Shown piece after piece: positions 55,880-63,742 of a stretch of 64,000 nt of DNA. The stretch spans positions 85,387 through 149,386 of the forward strand of contig NZ_JAJEKE010000009.1 in the NCBI RefSeq assembly GCF_024363565.1, read 5' to 3'. The DNA comes from Lutispora saccharofermentans (lineage in GTDB: Bacteria; Bacillota; Clostridia; Lutisporales; Lutisporaceae). Position 1 is the stretch's first letter. The number at the start of each line of letters is the position of its first letter. Below the pieces are notes generated by a model. The model was given only the letters and a program-made list of their open reading frames with translations, was not told where the DNA came from and searched no databases. The translations under genes and the position numbers were made by a program.

Positions 55880-56391
55880 ATGATTATACGACAAGAAGAA
55901 CCTACCGATTACGACGAAGTTTATGAACTTGTGAAGAAGTCTTTTGCTACATCAACTAATGAAGGCGAATGGGACTATTTGAATGAGGTACGAAAAAAGA
56001 TACCTTTATACCAGAACTTTCATTAGTTGTAGAAAATGATGATGGAAAATTGATAGGGCAGATTGTTTTATATAAAACAAACATTACTACATCTAATAAT
56101 GTTTATACGGAACTTTTGCTGTCTCCAATAAGTGTTCATCCGGATTTTTTTCGTAGAGGAATTGCTCGCGCAATGATGACGGAAGCTTTTCGAATTGCGA
56201 AGGATATGGGATTTACATCTATTTTCCTTTGTGGTAATCCAGACTTTTATCATAAGTTTGGTTTTAAGGGATCTTACGAATATGAGATATTCCATATTGC
56301 TGACAAGACAGAAAAAGCTGAGTGGTGCATGGCTCTTGAATTGATACCTGGTGCATTGACGAGAAAAGCTGGAACTATTAACATACAATAA
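55880..56391 (+). pseudogene. GNAT acetyltransferase, frameshifted (cassette 1 gene)
   Basis: From ATG 55880 (TGGAGG 6 bases upstream) the frame reads MIIRQEEPTDYDEVYELV, a GNAT start, to the run of six A at 55993-55998 and then stops. One extra base would continue as DTFIPELSLVVENDDGKLIG, joining the second frame (56050-56391) that carries LSPISVHPDFFRRGIARAMM (acetyl-CoA loop) and YHKFGFKGSYEY. So the gene is a ~170-codon GNAT broken by a one-base loss in a poly-A run, unless slippage restores the frame or the run is a sequencing error. Confidence 0.82.
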
Positions 56392-56476
56392 TTTATATAT
56401 TTTGATAAGGGAGGGATCTGTGAGATTTAAGGCCGCAGCGTCCGTGCTGCTCTTGCTCCGCGGGGCCCCTGACATC

Positions 56477-56619
56477 AGGTAACAACACATCTCCACAAGG
56501 GCGCGAAGAGCTGAAGCAAGAAGTAGGCGAGCCATATTGCTTCACCGGGTGCGAGCACCGCCAAGGGGTATTCCTTATATATCCGGTTCAGCAACATTGG
56601 AGATGCGAGAACGTTATAG
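56477..56619 (+). repeat. attC-like site 1
   Basis: Left core AGGTAAC (56477-56483), inner arm CATCTCCA (56488-56495) pairing perfectly with TGGAGATG (56598-56605), right core GTTATAG (56613-56619) preceded by CGAGAAC. A CAAGGG-GCG segment follows the left arm as in sites 3, 4 and 6. This is the R''-L''...L'-R' order of integron attC sites. The site follows the GNAT cassette gene. Confidence 0.78.
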
Positions 56620-56673
56620 GAAATCAGCGAAAACTATAATAATTAAAAAAAACATCAAAATCATGGAGGATCA

Positions 56674-57078
56674 ATGAAAAAATTTTATATTGCTTCAAGT
56701 CTTAAGAATATAGAAACTGTGCGATTTGTAAGTGAGAGCTTAATAAATGAGGGATTTATTCATACATATGATTGGACATTAAATGACAATATTACTTCAA
56801 TTGATCAACTCAAAGATATAGGGAATAAGGAATTAGATGCAGTATTGAAGTCGGATTTTATTGTGGTTTTATTCCCAGCAGGCAAAGGCAGTCATGTTGA
56901 ATTAGGTATTGCGCTTGGAAATGGGATTAAAGCATATTTGTATTCTAAGAATGATGAAATAAATGACCTTGAAACGACGAGTACATTTTATCATTTAGAC
57001 GGGGTCTGCAAATGCAAGGGAACAATAGAGGAATTAATTCAAACCGTATTGAAAGATCAAAAAACGAAAAAGAATTAA
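56674..57078 (+). CDS. Nucleoside 2-deoxyribosyltransferase-like protein (cassette 2 gene)
   Basis: 134 residues: KKFYIASSLKNIETVRFV at the start, ELDAVLKSDFIVVLFPAGKGSHVELGIALGNG with the conserved Glu (HVELG) of the nucleoside deoxyribosyltransferase fold. Members transfer deoxyribose between bases or act as nucleotide-hydrolysing stress proteins. The gene begins 55 bases after the right core of attC1 and is preceded by GGAGG. Short proteins of this kind are frequent in integron cassettes. Confidence 0.8.
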   Translation: MKKFYIASSLKNIETVRFVSESLINEGFIHTYDWTLNDNITSIDQLKDIGNKELDAVLKSDFIVVLFPAGKGSHVELGIALGNGIKAYLYSKNDEINDLETTSTFYHLDGVCKCKGTIEELIQTVLKDQKTKKN

Positions 57079-57109
57079 AAGACATCTATTAAGTATTTCA
57101 AAGAAGTCG

Positions 57110-57135
57110 CTGACATCCTATAACAAATAAGAGAT
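57110..57135 (+). repeat. attC-like half-site 2 (left half only)
   Basis: TGACATCCTATAAC contains the left core CCTATAAC (57117-57124), the exact reverse complement of GTTATAGG at the start of this cassette (56613-56620). No matching L'' / L' arms or right core follow; the sequence changes into unrelated DNA, as if an insertion or deletion removed the right half. Confidence 0.6.
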
Positions 57136-57159
57136 TTATGATGTTTATAAAGCAAAAAA

Positions 57160-57188
57160 GGGTCTGTACACTGAAAAATGTAAGACCC
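57160..57188. repeat. GGGTCT/AGACCC hairpin, possible IS end
   Basis: GGGTCT (57160-57165) and AGACCC (57183-57188) pair around a TGTACACTGAAAAATGT centre. It resembles ends of transposon families but no transposase belongs to it here. The 354-base gap 57079-57432 otherwise holds only the half-site and unrecognised sequence; a small frame there is not convincing. Confidence 0.35.
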
Positions 57189-57432
57189 TGTAACTGGTAA
57201 TATGCAATAAACTAAAACATCATGAATCTCGGGTTGTACTGAACCACCCGGTTTGTAGCATATATGGGAATTCAATCTTTTCTTCTGCAGCAGCAATGAT
57301 AAAAAACTTAGATACATATACAAAAATCACCATTAAAGCAAAGTATCATATTCTTAAAAAGAGCGTTTAGAACATAGCTTCCCCCTCCCCAATAAAGAGG
57401 CAAGACTGCAAATATATTAAATTCATTGATAA

Positions 57433-58545
57433 CTATGATGGTACCAAAACCTTTTCTGCCTTATACATAAGAGGACAACCGCAAATAGGACATAAAGAAA
57501 CGGGTCTTTCTAGTTTTGGTATGTATGGTTTTTGCTTTAAAATAATCATATACCGTACTAATTTTTTGGATATATTTCTGCTGCTTAATACTCCATAATG
57601 CCTGATTTTAGTAAAGCCTAAAGGCAAAACATGAAGTAAAAATCTGCGGATAAACTCTGTTCCACTTAGCCTCATCAATTTCTTTCTATATTTATCCTTG
57701 TAATCCTTATACTCAAAAGTCACATGAGTACCATCAAAATCCAATATCCTGGAATCGGAAATAGCAACTCTATGAGTATATCTGCCAAGATATTTGACAA
57801 CATGGAATGGAGTTTTAAAAGGCTTCTTAGAATAAACTACCCAATCCTCTTTATACAGACTATCCTTGAAAACTGAGAAGTTCTCATAAAAGGCAAGATC
57901 CAGATTATCATTAAAAAATTGAAGATGTCCTTCTTTAAAGGCTTTATCTAAAAAATATAGAAACTTACCTCTGAACTTACGAGAAATGACACTAACGGGG
58001 ATAAAAAACTTTTTACCGGATTTAGCAAACCTGAAACCATCAAAAGATAAACCACCGCCAGGTACAGTACAATGCAAATGAGGATGAAAAGAAAGATTTT
58101 GTCCCCAAGTATGAAGAACTGATGTAATACCAATCTGAGCACCAAGATATTTTTTATCTGCTGCAAGCTCTTTTAAAGTATCAGCAGCAGACTTAATGAG
58201 AATATCATATAGAAATTCCTGGTTTTGGAGTATAATGGAATTAAGCTCATGGGGCAGGGTAAAGACAATATGAAAGTAACCAACAGGTAGAAGCTTTGCG
58301 AGTTGCTTTTCTACCCATTCATATTGTTTAGCCCCCTGACAAATGGGACAATGCCTATTACGACAGGAATTATATAAAATGGCAGTATGCTCACAATTAT
58401 TACAATGACTAATATGAGCACCCAATAGAGGAGTGCGGCAATTTTTAATAGAATGAAAAGCTTTTCTTTGTACAGGAGACATATTAGGCATATTGAAGGA
58501 ATTAAAGATATGCTGAATTTTAGACATCGATGTTTCCTCCATCAA
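57433..58545 (-). CDS. IS91 family (HUH) transposase
   Basis: 370 residues. N-terminal zinc-binding CNNCEHTAILYNSCRNRHCPICQG, HUH motif FHPHLHC, catalytic tyrosine region VVKYLGRYTHRVAIS (two Tyr, Y2 type) and a C-terminal zinc motif CPICGCPL. The frame is complete. Y2 transposases move single strands by rolling-circle replication and can pick up flanking DNA. The start overlaps the recombinase stop by 26 bases. Confidence 0.94.
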   Translation of the reverse strand: MMEETSMSKIQHIFNSFNMPNMSPVQRKAFHSIKNCRTPLLGAHISHCNNCEHTAILYNSCRNRHCPICQGAKQYEWVEKQLAKLLPVGYFHIVFTLPHELNSIILQNQEFLYDILIKSAADTLKELAADKKYLGAQIGITSVLHTWGQNLSFHPHLHCTVPGGGLSFDGFRFAKSGKKFFIPVSVISRKFRGKFLYFLDKAFKEGHLQFFNDNLDLAFYENFSVFKDSLYKEDWVVYSKKPFKTPFHVVKYLGRYTHRVAISDSRILDFDGTHVTFEYKDYKDKYRKKLMRLSGTEFIRRFLLHVLPLGFTKIRHYGVLSSRNISKKLVRYMIILKQKPYIPKLERPVSLCPICGCPLMYKAEKVLVPS

Positions 58546-59359
58546 AAGGACTCTTTACAGACAAAATTCTATTAGTAGAAAGATGAAGATAAACACAAGT
58601 AGTATTAATATTACTATGACCCATAAGAATTTGAATAGTCCTAAGATCCGTATTGTTTTCTAGAAGATGAGTAGCAAAGCTATGTCTGAGAGTATGAACA
58701 GAAGCAGGTTTTAGAATACCCGCATTCTCCTTAGCAGATTTAAAGGCAGCTTGGATTTGTCTTGGAGCAAGAGGTTTATCAGGAGTAATACCGGGGAACA
58801 AAAAATCAGTAGGCCTGTATAACTTGTAGTAATGCCTTAGCATACTAAGATTTTTTTCACCTAAGATAGAAAATCTGTCTTTATTGCCTTTACCGTTATT
58901 GATTTTGATACGCATATTGGCAGAATCAATATCACTGATTTTAAGATTGAGAACCTCACTGATTCTAAGACCGGCAGAATAAGCAGTAACTAAAATAGTC
59001 TTATGCTTAAAATTATTAATATGAGAAAGAATAGAGCCAATCTCAGCAATAGATAAAACAGAAGGAAGCTTTTTTAACTTTTTAGGACGGATAATGACGT
59101 TATCAGACCAATTACGATTAAGAACAGAGTTGAACATGACTTTAAAAGCATTACAAGCAATGTCAACATTGCTGTAGCTGATGCCGCTTTTGATACGGTG
59201 GTGGAGGAATTACTTGATTTCATCAGGAGAAATGAGGGGAGAAGACTTGCCACAATAGTTTTCCAGCAATCTTATCTGACAAAGATAATGTTTTTGAGTA
59301 GAAGGTGCATAAGTACGAAGTTCCATTTCGTACTGCATCTTTTGAATATGATTTTCCAT
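58520..59359 (-). pseudogene. Tyrosine recombinase of the IS91-like element, nonsense-interrupted
   Basis: From ATG 59359 the frame gives a SAM-like DNA-binding domain (RTYAPSTQKHYLCQIRLLE) for 49 codons, then TAA (59212-59210) at codon 50 in an otherwise unbroken frame that continues IKSGISYSNVDIACNAFK and the catalytic domain. Catalytic residues are all present: Arg in SAGLRISEV, Lys in GKGNKDR, HTLRHS, GHS and Tyr in VYLHLS. Internal initiation at 59137 would give only the catalytic domain. It lacks the extra domain of integron integrases, so it is not an IntI. Confidence 0.82.
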
Positions 59360-59458
59360 GTAGAATCATCCTTTCTGAAATAATATTTACAGTAAAGATG
59401 ATATCTGATTATGGATAAAAGGGAAACTTTCGAGACAAGGGCCACCGCAAAGCGGTTT

Positions 59459-59611
59459 AGTGCAACAAGACATCTGCGCAAGGGGTGCGTAAAGCAGAAG
59501 CATGTAGAAAGGTTATGCTGTACGAGCATGAAGAAGGCGCACCCACATCCGAGCCACTAAGTCGAAGTGTCACTAAGTGGCTCGGACGTCGCAGATGCGA
59601 GAACGTTATAT
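59459..59611 (+). repeat. attC-like site 3
   Basis: Left core AGTGCAAC (59459-59466), arm CATCTGCG (59471-59478) pairing perfectly with CGCAGATG (59590-59597), then CGAGAACG and right core GTTATAT (59605-59611). ATGCGAGAACGTTATA is shared with attC1. A long perfect inner hairpin (CCGAGCCACT/AGTGGCTCGG) fills the middle. The 370-base gap before the next gene holds only this site and its flanks. Confidence 0.8.
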
Positions 59612-59729
59612 AAAATGGCGATATCGGAGTTGTTCTTTGGGGTCTTGTTTGATAAAAAAGCGGGATATTATGCAACAGTTTAAAATGTTAATAAACTAAT
59701 AAATAATAGTGATATAAGAGGAATGAATA

Positions 59730-60821
59730 ATGAAAGGATTAGATTTGTGCAGGACATATTACAATGACATTATAAAACCTATTATAAATAGGTATATTGA
59801 TTTTATTGAAGATGAACATGCTTCTGCTTTAATTGGTTGGGGGTCAGAGGTTTTAGGTAACGATGATGAACTATCTAAAGACCATGAGTGGGGACCTAGA
59901 TGTATAATTTTTTTGACAGAGCAGTTAAAGCAATATAAAGATAGGATATATGAAATCTTAAATACTGAAATCCCACCTACATTTATGGGCTACCCTACAC
60001 GTTTTGTAGTGGATGAAAAATATATGGGAGTAAGGAGTCCTTCAATTGATAGAACTGGAGATGTACATATAGAAATTACTACTTGCGAAGAATATTTAAA
60101 CTCTAATCTTGGAATAACTGTTCCTAAAAATGATTTTCAATGGTTGAACATACCTGAAAATCGTCTATTAGAACTAACAAATGGTGAAATATTTTTTGAT
60201 GGATTTGGTGAACTTACAAAGTTAAGAAAGATTTATAGTGATTACTATCCCGATAATATTTGGAAGTATAGACTTGCATATGCATGGCAATCATTGGGCT
60301 GGGATATTGATTTAATTGGATTATGTGATGATAGAGGAGATTTTTTATCAGCAAGACATTGTTTGAGTGAAAGCATAAGTAGAATAATAAAGATAGCATT
60401 TCTATTAAATAGAAAGTATGCACCATCATACGCTAAATGGATTCATCGCGAATTTTATAAACTTCCTTATTTGTCAAAAGAAATTGGCCCTATTATAGAA
60501 AATTGTTATATAGAAAATGATTTGAAGCTAGTAACAAAAAAACTATTGGAAATCTGTAATATGTTAATTGAATATGAAAATTCTTTAGGAAGTTTACCTA
60601 AACTAAAAAACAAGATAAATTATTTTTCCAGAGGATATTCAGATACTGATTTTCAATACATTGCAGAACAAATATATGATACTATAGATGGACAATTAAA
60701 AAGTATACCAATAGAGGGAGCATTAGACCAATGGATTTCCAATCAAGATTTTTTAATAGATACTAATAAAATGAAATTATTATCAATAATTTACAAATAT
60801 AATTTAGACAATCCCAACTAG
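59730..60821 (+). CDS. DUF4037 protein, nucleotidyltransferase-like (cassette gene)
   Basis: 363 residues. The N-terminal part has the nucleotidyltransferase pattern GWGSEVLGNDDELSKDHEWGP (Gly-Ser with acidic residues), followed by FMGYPTRF and DLIGLCDDRGDF, the layout of DUF4037 proteins. Relatives include putative kanamycin-type nucleotidyltransferase folds; the substrate is unknown. The ATG has AGAGG upstream. Low GC compared with the host genes. Confidence 0.8.
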   Translation: MKGLDLCRTYYNDIIKPIINRYIDFIEDEHASALIGWGSEVLGNDDELSKDHEWGPRCIIFLTEQLKQYKDRIYEILNTEIPPTFMGYPTRFVVDEKYMGVRSPSIDRTGDVHIEITTCEEYLNSNLGITVPKNDFQWLNIPENRLLELTNGEIFFDGFGELTKLRKIYSDYYPDNIWKYRLAYAWQSLGWDIDLIGLCDDRGDFLSARHCLSESISRIIKIAFLLNRKYAPSYAKWIHREFYKLPYLSKEIGPIIENCYIENDLKLVTKKLLEICNMLIEYENSLGSLPKLKNKINYFSRGYSDTDFQYIAEQIYDTIDGQLKSIPIEGALDQWISNQDFLIDTNKMKLLSIIYKYNLDNPN

Positions 60822-60888
60822 AGTATGAATATTAGCACAGAGTGTTTATATTATGGGAAGGATTGTAGGGGAAAAGATGTCGCCACTT

Positions 60889-60997
60889 CTTATAACTGCA
60901 AGGGTGCGGAAGGAAAGTCTCTGGAGCAAAGCCACACTACACTTGCGACCCTAAGAGACGTCGCTCTAAGGGTCCCGGTGTCAGGAAAATGTTAGTG
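60889..60997 (+). repeat. attC-like site 4 (degenerate)
   Basis: Left core CTTATAAC (60889-60896) is complementary over GTTATA to the start of its cassette (59605). Right core GTTAGTG (60991-60997). The interior has CAAGGGTGCGG, GGAAAGTCTCTGGAG and a hairpin ACCCTAAGAG/CTCTAAGGGT, closely similar to attC6. The inner L arms are not obvious here, so the site may be weakened. Confidence 0.65.
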
Positions 60998-61102
60998 GAA
61001 ATCACTAAGCAACTTTTTTCTGGGTTGAAAAGTATATACGAAGAGCTTAAGACGGATTAGTAGAATAGTATTTATTTAGATAATTAACGAAAGGAGGATG
61101 AA

Positions 61103-61681
61103 ATGGGGAAATTTGATTTAAGACGTAGAGACTATGTTAGTTTACTTATTATTTTATTACTGGGATATTACGGTATGCATCTTAATGCTCAATTAAAGGC
61201 TATAGAAAATAATGTGGTTGAAAGTGATTTTAATACCGAAGATCAAACCGAAGAAGGGAAAAATATTAACGATTTTATTACTTTATATTTTTCAGGCCCT
61301 AATGCAGAATATCTAATTGGAGAAAAAAGAAACATTAAAGATATTTCGCCCAAAAGGGCTATACAAGCATTAATAGAGGGACCAAAAAGCAAAAATTTAT
61401 GGAGAACACTGCCACCCGAATTGGAGGTTTCAGGTGTATCGGTTAAAGATGATATAGCATATGTATATATCCACGAAAGTGTTCCTTTGAGCAGACATGG
61501 TAATTATGGGTCAAGCACATCAACAACATATATTATTAACTCCATAAGTGCCACACTCATTTTACATGAGCCATTTGGCATCAAGAAAGTTAAATTAGAG
61601 GGAGACATAAATGACCTTTTAGTTGATGCAGTAAAGGATATACCATATGGTGTAGACATGAATCTAATAAAAGAAGAATAG
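61103..61681 (+). CDS. GerMN-domain protein (cassette gene)
   Basis: 192 residues: an N-terminal membrane anchor (YVSLLIILLLGYYGMHLNAQL, ~residues 11-31), a short linker and a GerMN domain (ITLYFSGPNAEYLIGEKRNI, RAIQALIEGPKSKNLWRTLP, VKDDIAYVYIHESV). GerMN domains occur in the sporulation/germination lipoprotein GerM and in LpqB-like proteins. The TTGA-rich codon use is like the other cassettes. Finding a Firmicute-type envelope domain in a cassette suggests local recruitment. Strong AAAGGAGG site upstream. Confidence 0.85.
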   Translation: MGKFDLRRRDYVSLLIILLLGYYGMHLNAQLKAIENNVVESDFNTEDQTEEGKNINDFITLYFSGPNAEYLIGEKRNIKDISPKRAIQALIEGPKSKNLWRTLPPELEVSGVSVKDDIAYVYIHESVPLSRHGNYGSSTSTTYIINSISATLILHEPFGIKKVKLEGDINDLLVDAVKDIPYGVDMNLIKEE

Positions 61682-61759
61682 TACCTTTTGTTGAACATTA
61701 TTCATTTATTGTTTATCAAAACATTTTTAATTAGTGAGGATCTAAGGATAGCAGGACTT

Positions 61760-61884
61760 CCACTAACACAGCATGACCGTTTGTGCTGGAGGGACGAGCT
61801 ATGGAGTAGAGCCAACACACATGCTCTCACCAAGATAAGAGCTATCTAAGGCTCAGGCATGTCGTTCATGCGAGAACATTAAGT
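61760..61884 (+). repeat. attC-like site 5
   Basis: Left core CCACTAAC (61760-61767) is the exact reverse complement of GTTAGTGG at the start of the cassette (60991-60998). Arm GCATGA (61771-61776) pairs with TCATGC (61866-61871), followed by CGAGAAC and a right core ATTAAGT (61878-61884) in which the usual G is A. The 319-base gap 61682-62000 holds this site only. Confidence 0.75.
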
Positions 61885-62000
61885 AACACCCCAATACCGG
61901 AGTGGGATTCTGAGAGTAATTTATTTTGATATATTCAAACTAAATGCCAATGAGATTATTTGAAACAAAGATTATCGATATTTAGAGAAAGGGTGAGAAT

Positions 62001-62669
62001 TTGACTCCATATACAATTACCATTAAAAATACTATTGTTTGGATAACTATATACTTTACAACATGTGGTATACTTCCTACTGTGCTAAACATAAAGCTAT
62101 GGAGAAATTTAGGAAGTATGAATTCTATTTGGGTAAATCTTTTAGCTTTAATTGTTTCTAATAGTGTATTTCTTTTTTACTTAATAAAGAAATACCAATT
62201 TAAGGTGAGTATTTTTAATAATACAACGATAAATGGAATATTATTGGCAATTAGCTGTTCAATTTTGTTTTTCTTTTTGCTAGATAAATTTTTAGATCCT
62301 TTTTTTGATAGCATTTTTATTATTAGTGCAGGTAGATATCAGGAAACAATTTTGGAATTGCAACAAGCACCAATTGCAAATTTTATTCGTATTTGCTTGC
62401 TTGCTCCAATAGTAGAAGAAATACTGATGAGGGGTTTTATATTGAATTCCTTACAAAACAAATATGGTATGGTTATCGCACTTCTAGTTTCATCCCTTTT
62501 ATTTGCTATACTTCACTTTAATTTTGTACAAACACTATCGGCGGTAATTTGTGGTTTGATATTAGGATTGTTATATATAAATACAGGTTCATTGTTTTGT
62601 TGCATTTTAGCTCATTCTTTGTATAATGGCATTTCGTTTTTTACAAGTGTTTTAAATTTTAGATTGTGA
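62001..62669 (+). CDS. CPBP family intramembrane protease (cassette gene)
   Basis: 222 residues, about seven TM segments. CPBP (Abi/Rce1-like) motifs: EEILMRGF (motif 1), LLFAILHFNF (motif 2) and LAHSLYNGISFF (motif 3), supplying Glu, His and Asn/His of the metalloprotease site. Such proteins process peptides or prenylated substrates and are often linked to bacteriocin immunity. TTG start preceded by GAAAGGGTGAG. Confidence 0.88.
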   Translation: MTPYTITIKNTIVWITIYFTTCGILPTVLNIKLWRNLGSMNSIWVNLLALIVSNSVFLFYLIKKYQFKVSIFNNTTINGILLAISCSILFFFLLDKFLDPFFDSIFIISAGRYQETILELQQAPIANFIRICLLAPIVEEILMRGFILNSLQNKYGMVIALLVSSLLFAILHFNFVQTLSAVICGLILGLLYINTGSLFCCILAHSLYNGISFFTSVLNFRL

Positions 62670-62753
62670 TGGGTGTAAAATGTAATTAGAGTTTATTATA
62701 TGCTATATATAATAAAGCACCTGCCATATGAGAACGAGACGCATTTGGGGCAT

Positions 62754-62878
62754 CACATAACACGAATATTCCTGTAAGGGTGCGGAGGGAAAGTCTCTGA
62801 AGTATGGCAGCACCACACCTGCAACCCTAAGAGGCGTTGCTCTAAGGGTCTAGGTGTCGGGAATGAGAGACGTTAGAG
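62754..62878 (+). repeat. attC-like site 6
   Basis: Left core CACATAAC (62754-62761), arm ATTCCTG (62768-62774) pairing with CGGGAAT (62858-62864) with one G-U pair, right core GTTAGAG (62872-62878). Interior shares GGGTGCGGA, GGAAAGTCTCTG and the CCCTAAGAG/CTCTAAGGG hairpin with attC4. Confidence 0.75.
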
Positions 62879-62921
62879 GATATTACAATAATAGAATATT
62901 TAAGAAAAGGGGCTAAATAAT

Positions 62922-63551
62922 ATGGATTTTTTAAAAGTAAACAACTATATAGAAGAATTATACAGTAGTACAAACAAAATTAATAGAAAAACTTATCAGG
63001 ATATGACAGAACTAAAAGATTTTATTCCAGTAGTGGATGATGATGTAGCAAGATATTTAAAAATATTAATTATGATAAAGCGTCCAAAAAGAATTCTTGA
63101 AATTGGTACAAGCATAGGATATTCTACAACCTCAATGGCAACAGCCGTTAAATCTTTTGGTGGGAAAATTACAACTGTCGAATACGATGAAAAGGTTGCA
63201 AAACAAGCAAAGGACAACTTTGAAAGGGCTGGTATATCAGATTATATTGAGATATTGATTGGTGATGCAAAAGAAATAGTTCCCGAATTAGAAGGTGGTT
63301 ATGATTTAATATTTCAGGATGCAGATAAAAGACTTTATCCAGAATTATACAAAGAATGTATAAGGCTATTAAATCCTGATGGAATTTTTATTGCAGAGGA
63401 TACATTATTTCCAGTTATAGATTTAGATGAAAAATGGCATTACCTAATACCATCGATTGAGGAGTTTAATAAACTTGTGGTTAATGACTCAAGAGTAGAT
63501 AGTACAATCATTCCTATTGGGGATGGTGTAACAGTAATTATAAAAAAATAA
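62922..63551 (+). CDS. SAM-dependent O-methyltransferase, YrrM-like (cassette gene)
   Basis: 209 residues, class I methyltransferase of the O-methyltransferase_3 family: RPKRILEIGTSIGYSTTSMA (motif I), TVEYDEKVAKQAKDNF (acidic loop), GGYDLIFQDADKRLYPEL. Members methylate catechols, tRNA uridine side chains (TrmR) or natural products. It begins only 50 bases after the right core of attC6. AAAAGGGG provides the ribosome binding site. Confidence 0.9.
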   Translation: MDFLKVNNYIEELYSSTNKINRKTYQDMTELKDFIPVVDDDVARYLKILIMIKRPKRILEIGTSIGYSTTSMATAVKSFGGKITTVEYDEKVAKQAKDNFERAGISDYIEILIGDAKEIVPELEGGYDLIFQDADKRLYPELYKECIRLLNPDGIFIAEDTLFPVIDLDEKWHYLIPSIEEFNKLVVNDSRVDSTIIPIGDGVTVIIKK

Positions 63552-63559
63552 TCCAACGT

Positions 63560-63685
63560 CCTCTAACAACGCATTAGAGTTCGTTGATGGAGCAACGCTT
63601 TTGAGATAGGACATCGCAACACATCCACTCAGCAAGCGCAGTTGCGCTAAGCTTCATGGGCGTCTCTAATGCAACAACGTTATAC
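63560..63685 (+). repeat. attC-like site 7
   Basis: Left core CCTCTAAC (63560-63567), exact reverse complement of GTTAGAGG at its cassette start (62872-62879). Arm GCATTAGAG (63571-63579) pairs perfectly with CTCTAATGC (63664-63672), then AACAAC and right core GTTATAC (63679-63685). AACAACGC next to the left core resembles the Vibrio cholerae repeat family. Confidence 0.8.
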
Positions 63686-63742
63686 AAAATATTTCACCCG
63701 CGATAAACCTTAAAGATGAATGATAAAAAAGAGGAGAATAGA

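Larger units (their letters stand above)
57433..59359 (-). mobile_element. IS91-like element with companion tyrosine recombinase
   Basis: An IS91-type Y2 transposase gene preceded by a tyrosine recombinase gene in one minus-strand unit, as in IS91 relatives that carry an integrase-like ORF121. Element ends were not identified; the coordinates cover the two genes only. It lies between an orphan left attC core (57117) and a complete attC (59459). Confidence 0.75.

Noticed and set aside
57075..57323. 82-codon minus-strand open frame between cassette 2 and the transposase
   Set aside because: It spans the attC half-site and a hairpin and has no ribosome binding site or family features; more likely chance.
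58520..59359. Tyrosine recombinase as the integron integrase of the cassette array
   Set aside because: It is paired with and overlaps an IS91-type transposase, reads toward the left with it, lacks the IntI-specific extra segment and contains a stop at codon 50.
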